Shown piece by piece: positions 8,549-14,858 of a stretch of 33,375 nucleotides of DNA. A program made the translations under genes and the position numbers. The DNA comes from Sutterella parvirubra YIT 11816. Lineage in GTDB: Bacteria; Pseudomonadota; Gammaproteobacteria; Burkholderiales; Burkholderiaceae_F. The notes under the pieces are model-generated. The model was not told where the DNA came from, searched no databases, and worked only from the letters and a program-made list of their open reading frames with translations. Within the stretch, counting starts at the first letter, position 1, and every line of letters starts with the position of its first letter. The stretch spans positions 1 through 33,375 of the forward strand of contig NZ_JH604867.1 of NCBI RefSeq assembly GCF_000250875.1, written 5' to 3'.

Positions 8549-8586
8549 ACGCTCCGCCCGGTCGACGCCGAACGGAGCGTTTTCTT
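8546..8586. terminator. Bidirectional intrinsic terminator (iadA side)
   Basis: A perfect inverted repeat, AAAACGCTCCG / CGGAGCGTTTT, flanks a 15-nt loop. It is T-rich at the 3' side on both strands (TTTTCTTCTTC on plus, TTTT on minus). It serves minus-strand iadA and backs up the plus-strand small RNA terminator. Confidence 0.8.
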
Positions 8587-8654
8587 CTTCAGGAGTAGCC
8601 GGGACACCCGGGCCGGACCTCAAGCGTCCGGCCGGAAGCCCCGTCGTCCGGGAC

Positions 8655-9809
8655 TTATTCCTCGAACATGCCCTTCATCACGACCTCGCCCTCACGCATG
8701 GCGACGCGGCCCTGCATGAAGACCCAGGTGGGTTCGAGCTTTTCGTTCATGATGAGGAGGTCGGCGTCGAACCCTTCCTTCACTTCGCCCTTGCCGGGGA
8801 GACCGAGCGCACGGGCGACCGTCGTCGTCATCGGACGGAGCGCGTCGGCGAGACCGATCTCGGACGCAAGCTTGCGGACGCACTCGAGGTCGCAGTCGAT
8901 CTTGCCGATGCCGAGACCGACCATTTCGCCCTTTTCGTTGAAGCGCGGCATCGAGCCGTGGCCGTCGGAGCTCATCGTGATGTTTTCAAGCGGCACGCCG
9001 GCATCGAGCGCGGCGCGGACCGCGTCCGCGGCGTCGCCCATGTAGTTGCCGCCGCCCGTCGTGATGTCGATCACGCCGCCCTTTTTCGCGAATTCGCAGG
9101 CGCGGCGGAAGACTTCCGGATGGCGCGCGCAGTGGGTCGGGCGCATGTGCTTCAAGGGAATCCCGGCTTCGTTGCAGGATTCGAGAATGTCAAACGACAC
9201 CGGCATGTCGCCCAGATGCACGTGGAGGAACCCCGTCTTCCCGGTCAGCATCCCGGCGACGCGGACGTCGGCGAGGATGCGGAGCACTTCCTGCGCGGTC
9301 GGGAAGGCGGAGCGGTGATCGCCCAGGGCGATCTTCACGCCCAGCACTTCCGGAATCGAGAAGAGTTCCGTGCGGACGTCCTTCGTGATCGTCGTCACGG
9401 GGTAGGCGTAGTTCGAGGTCCACATCCAGCCCGAAGCCCCTTCGGTCTTGAGGCCGCGCACCTTCGCGAGGAGGTTCTCAATCGAGCGGCTCATCGAGTC
9501 CGTGCCCGAGACGCCCATGAAGGACGTGACGCCCGCGCGGACGAGTTCGGAGAAGACGAGCTCGGGGCAGCGCGAGGCCCAGCCGCCCTCACCGCCGCCG
9601 CCCGTCACGTGGATGTGCTGGTCGATCAGGCCCGGCACGACCTTCGCGCCCGCGGCGTCGATCTCCTCCACGCCCGGAATCTTCACGTCGAGCGTGACGT
9701 CCATCGCGATGATCTTGCCCCCGGCAATGAGGATGTCGCGGCGGCCGAGGTGCTCGGGCGCCCAGACGTCGGCGTTGCGGATCAGAATCGCGGCGGGTTC
9801 CTTCTTCAT
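8655..9809 (-). CDS. iadA: Isoaspartyl dipeptidase (beta-aspartyl-peptidase, M38)
   Basis: The enzyme hydrolyses beta-aspartyl dipeptides that arise from damaged or isomerised proteins. In the 386-residue numbering from the ATG at 9815, all binuclear zinc-site positions of the IadA family are present: H67 and H69 (DQHIHVTGG), the carbamylated-lysine candidate K161 (GVKIALGDHR), H200, H228 (PTHCARH) and D284 (SSDGHGS). The TGGGGEGG loop and the DALRPMTTTVARALGL and GFDADLLIM segments are also typical. Length is normal and there is no signal peptide, so it is cytosolic. AGGAG lies 3 nt from ATG 9815 but 9 nt from ATG 9809, so the latter (384 aa, MKKEPAAILI) is preferred. It appears monocistronic and ends at a bidirectional terminator. 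Confidence 0.95.
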   Translation of the reverse strand: MKKEPAAILIRNADVWAPEHLGRRDILIAGGKIIAMDVTLDVKIPGVEEIDAAGAKVVPGLIDQHIHVTGGGGEGGWASRCPELVFSELVRAGVTSFMGVSGTDSMSRSIENLLAKVRGLKTEGASGWMWTSNYAYPVTTITKDVRTELFSIPEVLGVKIALGDHRSAFPTAQEVLRILADVRVAGMLTGKTGFLHVHLGDMPVSFDILESCNEAGIPLKHMRPTHCARHPEVFRRACEFAKKGGVIDITTGGGNYMGDAADAVRAALDAGVPLENITMSSDGHGSMPRFNEKGEMVGLGIGKIDCDLECVRKLASEIGLADALRPMTTTVARALGLPGKGEVKEGFDADLLIMNEKLEPTWVFMQGRVAMREGEVVMKGMFEE

Positions 9810-9978
9810 GGTCATTGTCTCCTTCGATTGTTCGTCGGGGTGGTTGACGTTCGGTCGGGATGGTTCTGCATGTCGGCATGCGGTTCGGGTGATGTCGGGC
9901 GGTTCTCTTGAACGGTTTCATCGGGCGCTATTCCTGAGAGCGACTTGGGACTTACCGCAGTCCCTCGCCGCCCGCGCC

Positions 9979-10001
9979 CGATCAACCCGATCAGTCGATC
10001 A
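9979..10001. repeat. Three CGATCA direct repeats between iadA and the DUF2569-like pair
   Basis: CGATCA occurs at 9979-9984, 9988-9993 and 9996-10001, at about one helical turn spacing. It lies about 170 bp upstream of the iadA start and just past the stop of the upstream gene, where an activator site could sit. The short GCATG/CATGC inverted repeat at 9868-9881 is the only other motif seen in the gap 9816-10028. Confidence 0.3.
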
Positions 10002-10028
10002 GCCCAATCGGAAATTTTCGCACAACTT

Positions 10029-10595
10029 TTACGGCCCGTACGTGTTCTTCGCGCGCACCCCCACGAGCGGCGTCAAAAGAACGATGCTCACGACCCAGAG
10101 GAACGTGAGGTAGTCGGGCCAGGTCGATGCGTCGGCCGCCTCCGTCACGGGCGCGAGGTGCGCGGCGTTCATCCAGGCGGCGGTCTCGATCACGGGGCCG
10201 CCCAAAAGCATCAGCACCGCGCCGACTTTCGGCACCCAGGCCCTGCGCACAAGGAGCATGAGCCCGGCGGCCGCAAGCAGCATCCCCGCCGCGGCGCCCG
10301 CCCACAGGACGGCGGAGAGCGCCGCGCCGTAGGGAAGTTCCGCCGCGCGGACGTTCATGAGGTGGCCCATGGCGAGCCCGAAGGTGGTGAGGTCGAAAAG
10401 TCCCGCGGACGCGCACCAGGCGGGCGGCAGAAAGAGGAGCCCGTCGACGCCGGCGGGGAGCCGCGTCGTGGCGTTCGGGACCCGCCGGGCCCAGCTCCGC
10501 AGGCTCCCGAGGATGAGAAAGAGGAAGAAGAGGATGGAGAGCAGCCCCACCACCTCCTGCGTCGTCTTCGGCATGAAGGCGGAGACTTCCGTCAT
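10029..10595 (-). CDS. DUF2569-like membrane protein, second copy of a tandem pair
   Basis: The 188-aa protein has about four or five membrane segments (roughly 15-32, 50-75, 90-118, 120-140 and 160-178). The opening of the membrane core (LPAGVDGLLFL), a WVPKVGAVLML segment and the short basic end VRAKNTYGP resemble the DUF2569 family layout (IGGWL... ending RVKATF), whose function is unknown. It overlaps the upstream gene by 4 bp (ATGA), so translation is almost certainly coupled. The upstream product has the same plan and also ends in a TYG motif, suggesting an ancient duplication and possibly a heterodimer. Family assignment is tentative. Confidence 0.7.
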   Translation of the reverse strand: MTEVSAFMPKTTQEVVGLLSILFFLFLILGSLRSWARRVPNATTRLPAGVDGLLFLPPAWCASAGLFDLTTFGLAMGHLMNVRAAELPYGAALSAVLWAGAAAGMLLAAAGLMLLVRRAWVPKVGAVLMLLGGPVIETAAWMNAAHLAPVTEAADASTWPDYLTFLWVVSIVLLTPLVGVRAKNTYGP

Positions 10596-11212
10596 CGTGC
10601 GCCGCCCTCAGCCGCCTTCACGGCGTCACGCACCATCGCGGCGTACTGCGCGGCGATTTTCTTCGCACCGCGCGTCCCGTACGTGAAGGCGGGGCGCCGC
10701 GAGAAGAGCAGGTAGACGGTCGCGACCACGGTGAAGACCGAGACGCCCGCAAAGGCCTGCCCCGGCGCGAAGGGGACGCCGAGAATGACGCTCTCCAGCC
10801 AATCGTTCACGGGACCGGCGACCCAAAGGAGCACGACCGAGGTCCAGAGCGCCGCGGGGCTGCGGCCGACCGCCAAGAGCACCAGCACGCCCACGGCGGC
10901 AAACGACGCAAAGAGCGACGGGATGAGCGTCTTCACCGCGGGCCAGATGAAGGCCGCGTCCATCACCGCGACGCGGATCACTTCGCCCAGCGCGCGGCCG
11001 AAGGTCCAAAGCGACCAGGCGGCTTCAAAGGAGAAGCAGAAGAGGAGGAAGGACAAAAGTCCCCCGATCCCGCAGGGCATCCCCGGGATCTTCACGACGG
11101 GCGGCACGCGCTTTCCGATGAAGAGCAGCACGGCCCAGAGGACCACGGGGACGATGAGCCCCACCAGGAGTCCCGGAGAGGCTTCGAAAAAGAAGAAGTC
11201 GGCGTTCGGCAT
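10592..11212 (-). CDS. DUF2569-like membrane protein, first copy of a tandem pair
   Basis: The 206-aa protein has about five hydrophobic helices: 12-32, 46-70, a weaker one near 85-100, 103-140 and 150-172. GMPCGIGGLLSFLLFCFSF (about 44-62) matches the start of a DUF2569-like core. The C-terminus (RPAFTYGTRGAKKI...) is a basic cytosolic tail, longer than in its neighbour. It begins 46 bp downstream of a MerR-type metal regulator and overlaps the next gene by 4 bp, so the three may form one operon. No metal-binding motif is obvious in the membrane part, apart from single Cys residues. Its function is unknown. Confidence 0.7.
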   Translation of the reverse strand: MPNADFFFFEASPGLLVGLIVPVVLWAVLLFIGKRVPPVVKIPGMPCGIGGLLSFLLFCFSFEAAWSLWTFGRALGEVIRVAVMDAAFIWPAVKTLIPSLFASFAAVGVLVLLAVGRSPAALWTSVVLLWVAGPVNDWLESVILGVPFAPGQAFAGVSVFTVVATVYLLFSRRPAFTYGTRGAKKIAAQYAAMVRDAVKAAEGGAR

Positions 11213-11258
11213 GGGTGTTGGAATTCAGTTGGGGTGTTGGGGTTGTTCGGTTTCGAGG

Positions 11259-11711
11259 TCACTTGGGCGAGCGGAGCTCTTCGAGGATCCCGCAGGGGTG
11301 CCCTTCGTGGTCGCCCCCGCAGCGGTGCGCCACCGCTTCGAGGTCGCCCTTCAAGGCGAGCAGATCTTCGATCCGGCGGTCCACTTCCGCCAGGTGCTTC
11401 GCCACCAACGCGTGGGCGGCCTCGGCCGCCTGGTGCGGGGCGTGCGGCGCGTGGGCCGCGTGCGCGGGATCGGCGCAGCAGCCTTCGCCGTCTTCGGCGA
11501 GCGCGGTGAGGAGCGTGCGGATTTCGTCCAGCGCCATGTCGAGGCTTCGGCAGCGCCGGATGAAGGCGAGCCTCGCGACGTGCTCGGCGCCGTACTGACG
11601 GTAGTTGTTGCCGAGCTCACGCACGGCCGGGTTGAGGAGCCCCACCTTTTCGTAGTAGCGGATCGTCTCCGGGGTGTGCCCGGTGCGGTCGGCGAGTTCT
11701 CGAATGCGCAT
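11259..11711 (-). CDS. MerR-family regulator of the CadR/PbrR (Cd/Pb-sensing) type
   Basis: The product is 150 aa from ATG 11711. Residues 1-70 are the MerR winged helix (MRIRELADRTGHTPETIRYYEKVGLL, NNYRQYG, LAFIRRCRSLDMALDEIRTLL). The sensing part fits the cadmium/lead branch: C78/C79 before the dimerisation helix, and C131 and C140 (RCGGDHEGHPC), as in the C-x(6-8)-C site of CadR/PbrR. An unusual His/Ala insert (DPAHAAHAPHAPH, 81-93) sits beside C78/C79 and may add metal ligands. Such regulators twist long-spacer promoters of metal exporters. No exporter lies divergently here; the genes directly downstream are two DUF2569-like membrane proteins. The frame is open upstream, but that part is non-homologous. 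Confidence 0.9.
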   Translation of the reverse strand: MRIRELADRTGHTPETIRYYEKVGLLNPAVRELGNNYRQYGAEHVARLAFIRRCRSLDMALDEIRTLLTALAEDGEGCCADPAHAAHAPHAPHQAAEAAHALVAKHLAEVDRRIEDLLALKGDLEAVAHRCGGDHEGHPCGILEELRSPK

Positions 11712-11887
11712 GGCGTCGGTCCTGTCGTTGGGCTTCAAGGAAGCCCTCGGGAGTGATGTGGCGCCGCGGCGGCGGTCCGGACGGCGTGTCCGGATGGCCC
11801 TTGAGCGGCGTGTGTCTTCCTCGGGATTGTACGCACGGAAACCCCGGCGTCCGCGCCCGCCCGAAAGGAAATTGCGGGGAAGACTCA

Positions 11888-11918
11888 TTGACCGACATTG
11901 AAACACGGCCGATACAAG
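11888..11918 (+). promoter_or_regulatory. Possible long-spacer (MerR-type) promoter
   Basis: TTGACC (11888-11893) and TACAAG (11913-11918) are 19 bp apart, the spacing typical of MerR-controlled promoters. It faces the plus-strand gene at 12058. The spacer has no strong dyad, so this is a weak candidate. The rest of 11712-12057 shows nothing else that I can call. Confidence 0.3.
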
Positions 11919-12013
11919 ATGACCACGGGAACCCACTCCGACGCGGCTCAACCCGGCTCCCGCTTCCGCTATGCTTGGAGAAGGACGACGGGGGAAGACT
12001 CTCCCCCAAAGAT

Positions 12014-12050
12014 CATCAGAATCAGGACCGCAATCAGGACCGCAGGACCG
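12014..12050 (+). repeat. Tandem 12-bp repeats before the start of the 12058 gene
   Basis: AATCAGGACCGC occurs twice in tandem, followed by a partial copy AGGACCG, directly upstream of ATG 12058. Each unit supplies an AGGA core, so slippage could change the distance or number of possible ribosome sites. Confidence 0.55.
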
Positions 12051-12057
12051 ACATCCC

Positions 12058-12627
12058 ATGAAGGATCCCTTCAACCTCGAACCCCGCAACGGCGATTTCG
12101 CGACCTACGTGGAGAACCTCCAGAAGGCCGAACTCGAAAAGCTCCGCCGAGCGAACCCCGCGGCGGCCGAACAGGCCGCACAGAGCATCCGCGGTGGCGG
12201 GGACTCGCTGTCGCTGCGCGACCTGATCGAGCGCTCGAAGGAAGTCTTCGGGGCGAAGAAGGCGGAGTCCGAAAAGGTCCGCGAGACGGTCTTCGGACCG
12301 GTCACCCAGACGCCCAACCCCTTCTCGAGGAAGGACCGCCAGCACCGCTGGGGCCGCGGCGACCGACGGACGGAATCCGTTGAGCCCGCAGAACACCTCC
12401 CCTCGTCGGACGCCATGACCGAGGAAGAGTTCGACGCCATGGTGCAGGAAGGCCTCTCGAAGCCCGCGCCGAAGAAGCAGGCGAACCCCGGACCCTTCCT
12501 TCTCTTCGTCGCGTTGATGCTTGTGGTCGGCGTCATGAACGGCGCGTTGCCTGAGCCCCTGATCGGCTTTGCGTTGGTGGTTGGGTTCGCCGGCGTCGTC
12601 ATCACGAACGCGAAGAAGCGCCGGTAG
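12058..12627 (+). CDS. Hypothetical protein with two C-terminal membrane helices
   Basis: I do not recognise this 189-aa protein. Residues 1-140 are hydrophilic and charged, with helical stretches (about 15-60 and 68-82) and a basic, Arg-rich middle (about 88-105). Two membrane helices follow PNPGPF-like residues near 142 (about 143-163 and 166-184), with a basic NAKKRR end. It is therefore probably anchored in the inner membrane with both ends cytosolic. The start ATG 12058 has only AGGA 11 nt upstream, inside a tandem repeat. It diverges from the MerR gene and is followed by a hairpin at 12635-12681. Coding is supported by codon pattern and the membrane segments. Confidence 0.7.
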   Translation: MKDPFNLEPRNGDFATYVENLQKAELEKLRRANPAAAEQAAQSIRGGGDSLSLRDLIERSKEVFGAKKAESEKVRETVFGPVTQTPNPFSRKDRQHRWGRGDRRTESVEPAEHLPSSDAMTEEEFDAMVQEGLSKPAPKKQANPGPFLLFVALMLVVGVMNGALPEPLIGFALVVGFAGVVITNAKKRR

Positions 12628-12634
12628 TGAACCG

Positions 12635-12681
12635 GGAAGTGAACCGGTACCGGCGGGCGGTTCAAAAGGCCGGTCACTTCC
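12635..12681 (+). terminator. Hairpin after the 12058 gene
   Basis: GGAAGTGA-CCGG (12635-12647, one bulged A) pairs with CCGGTCACTTCC (12670-12681), 8 bp past the stop. No T tract follows, so it is a weak intrinsic terminator at best. Confidence 0.4.
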
Positions 12682-12936
12682 AGTCGACACCATTCCTCCA
12701 TACGACTTTCAGCCCCACCTTCGGATAGGCCTTCCGAAAGCCCAAAGACGCCCTGCGGCCAACGGATTCCGCCCACTACGATCCTTCTCCCAATAGGTCC
12801 TCCCTAAGACTTTTATCCGAGCCCTCTTGGCATTTCGCAAAACCTTTTTTCGCAGGCGGCGTTCGGCCCGTTTTTTGTGCCGGATCGGGCCCTCAGAGCC
12901 TTTTCACCGTGGCAAAGTTCGCCTTGAGAAAAGTTG

Positions 12937-13099
12937 TGATAGAGGCGCGGAACGGATGAGTAGCCGTCGGAGGGGACACCCGACGAAGACGGCGAAAGGC
13001 CCGCCCGCCGAAACGCGGCGCCCGGTAGAGCACCGCGTTGGGCACGGTGGAAAGACCACCGTGACTCCTGACGGATTCACGCCGTCAGAGGCGCTATCG
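12937..13099 (+). promoter_or_regulatory. Lysine riboswitch aptamer (L box)
   Basis: The segment lines up along its whole length with the lysine riboswitch core as I recall it from Thermotoga and Bacillus. AGAGGCGCG at 12941-12949 is followed by the loop-E element GATGAGTAG. The P2 arm is GCCGTC...GACGGC, followed by GAAAGG. GCCGAA at 13007-13012 is followed by the P4 stem CGCGG...CCGCG, then TTGGG, then the P4/P5-region hairpin ACGGTGG...CCACCGT. The P5 stem is TGACGG...CCGTCA, with closing AGAGGCGCTATC. P1 pairs GATAG (12938-12942) with CTATC (13094-13098). It binds free lysine and controls the permease/amidohydrolase operon downstream. A second CTATC at 13107-13111 could compete for P1. 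Confidence 0.93.
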
Positions 13100-13155
13100 G
13101 TGGTGACTATCCCAAGAGCCCCCTGCCGGACGCCCTCAGGTTTTTTCAAACCCGG

Positions 13156-13301
13156 CCAAGAGCGTGATGCGTCCGCATTCCGGCAAGTCTGCGTCCTGCG
13201 CGAGCGCTCTTTGGAAAGGGATGGAAAAGCCCCGAGGAGATGTCCCCCAAGGACGGTTGGCAAGAAGTCGCATCGGTAGAAGATGCGGCTTTTCTTTTTA
13301 T
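13156..13301 (+). terminator. Riboswitch expression platform with intrinsic terminator
   Basis: The terminator proper is AAGTCGCATC / GATGCGGCTT (13265-13274, 13282-13291; 10 bp with one G-U), followed by TTTTCTTTTT, ending 33 bp before the permease start. GATGCG at 13166-13171 can pair with the 5' arm (CGCATC, 13269-13274) as an antiterminator. A further stem, CCAAGAGCG / CGCTCTTTGG (13156-13164, 13205-13214), would compete with this. Lysine binding is therefore expected to favour termination. An earlier T run at 13141-13146 has only a weak stem before it. Confidence 0.75.
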
Positions 13302-13334
13302 TCAAGAACCATAAAGATCCAACCGGAGACTCTC

Positions 13335-14750
13335 GTGAGCACATCCTCCCAACAACCCACCCTGCGCCGTGACGTCGGCCTCTTCGGCGGCATTTCGGTG
13401 CTCGCCGGGATCATGATCGGCTCGGGCATCTTCTACATCGGCGCGATCGTGCTGCAGCGAAGCGGCATGAGCCTCGGTCTCGCCCTCCTCGTCTGGCTGA
13501 TCGGCGGTCTCGTCACGCTGATGAGCGGCATCTGCTTTGCCGAACTCGGCGCCATGATGCCCAAGGCCGGCGGCTACTACGTGTACCTGCGCGAAGCCTA
13601 CGGCGAACGCGTCGCCTTCATGTGCGGGATCACGAACTTCTTCCTCTCTTCTTCGGGCTCCATCGCCGCTCTGGCCGTCGCCTTCGCCGCCGCCATCAGC
13701 TCGATGTGGCACATCGATCCGACGATGCAGAAGGTGATCGCCGTCTCTTCGATCGTTCTGCTCTCCCTCATCAACATCCGCGGCATCAAGCTCGGCAGCT
13801 TCGTGCAGAACACCTTCATGATTCTGAAGATGCTCCCGATCGTGCTGATCCTCGTCTGCGGCCTCGTGATGGGTACGGAATCCCCGGACCTCTCGCTCTC
13901 CCCCATGACGATCGACGGCGCGCCGCTCGAGATCTCCTGGACGGAAATCTGCGCCATGATCGGCTTCTCGGTCATCGCGACCCTCTGGGCCTATGAAGGG
14001 TGGACGAACCTCAACAACATCGCCGAAGAGATCAAGAACCCGAAGAGGAACATCCCGCTCGCGCTCATTCTCTCGATCACCGGCGTGATGACCCTCTACG
14101 TGCTCTTCAACTACGCCGTCTACCGCGTGGTGCCGCACGACACGATCATGTCGATGGTGGCCGCGGGCGACTACTACCTCGGCACGGAAGCCGCCAAGAT
14201 CCTCTTCGGCCCGGCCGGCATGGTGGTCGTGGGGACCGCGATGATGCTCGCCATCTTCAACAGTCTCAACGGCTGCATCATGGTCTTCCCCCGCATGTAC
14301 TTCGCGATGGCCCGTGACGGTGCGCTCTTCCCGTCGCTCGCCAAGCTCCACCCGACGTGGCGCACCCCGATCAACGCCCAGATCGCCTCCGCCGTCATGG
14401 CGATCATCCTGGTGCTCTCGCGCTCGCTCTCCGAGTTGACCAGCCTCGTCGCGGTCTGCGGCATGATCTTCCACGGTCTCGCCTTCTTCTCGGTGATCGT
14501 CCTGCGCCGCAAGTATCCGAACCTCGAACGCCCCTACAAGGTCTGGTTCTACCCGTTCCTCATCCTCGTCGTCTGCGCGATCATGATCGGCCTCATCATC
14601 AACACGGTTGAGAAGGACCCGGTGACGGCGGCCCTCGGTCTGCTCGTTCCTCTGGCCGGTCTCGTCTTCTACGAACTCTTCTTCCGCAAGCGCTGCGAAG
14701 CCATGCGTGCCGCCGAAGGCGCCAAGCACGAGTCGAACCTTCAGAACTAA
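13335..14750 (+). CDS. APC-superfamily amino-acid permease under lysine-riboswitch control
   Basis: The 471-aa, 12-helix transporter is read from GTG 13335, with GGAG 6 nt upstream. The frame is open further 5', but that part is the riboswitch terminator, so GTG is the sensible start. LAGIMIGSGIF (23-33) is the glycine-rich helix 1 substrate motif of the APC/LAT group. FAELGAMMPKAGGYYVYLREAYG and WAYEGWTNLNNIAEEIKNPKRNIP (helix 6 region) are also diagnostic. The closest families known to me are L-type exchangers such as SteT rather than LysP. The riboswitch implies that the substrate delivers lysine or a lysine-containing compound. It is followed 108 bp later by an amidohydrolase, probably in the same transcript. 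The exact substrate is inference. Confidence 0.92.
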   Translation: MSTSSQQPTLRRDVGLFGGISVLAGIMIGSGIFYIGAIVLQRSGMSLGLALLVWLIGGLVTLMSGICFAELGAMMPKAGGYYVYLREAYGERVAFMCGITNFFLSSSGSIAALAVAFAAAISSMWHIDPTMQKVIAVSSIVLLSLINIRGIKLGSFVQNTFMILKMLPIVLILVCGLVMGTESPDLSLSPMTIDGAPLEISWTEICAMIGFSVIATLWAYEGWTNLNNIAEEIKNPKRNIPLALILSITGVMTLYVLFNYAVYRVVPHDTIMSMVAAGDYYLGTEAAKILFGPAGMVVVGTAMMLAIFNSLNGCIMVFPRMYFAMARDGALFPSLAKLHPTWRTPINAQIASAVMAIILVLSRSLSELTSLVAVCGMIFHGLAFFSVIVLRRKYPNLERPYKVWFYPFLILVVCAIMIGLIINTVEKDPVTAALGLLVPLAGLVFYELFFRKRCEAMRAAEGAKHESNLQN

Positions 14751-14858
14751 GGCTTGAACCTCTCCCGGACCGGGGGAGCCCCGCTCCCCCGCCGACCGGC
14801 GTGAACAGCATCGAATCCCACCGAATTCACCCAGATTGACAGATTGAGGACACCCATC

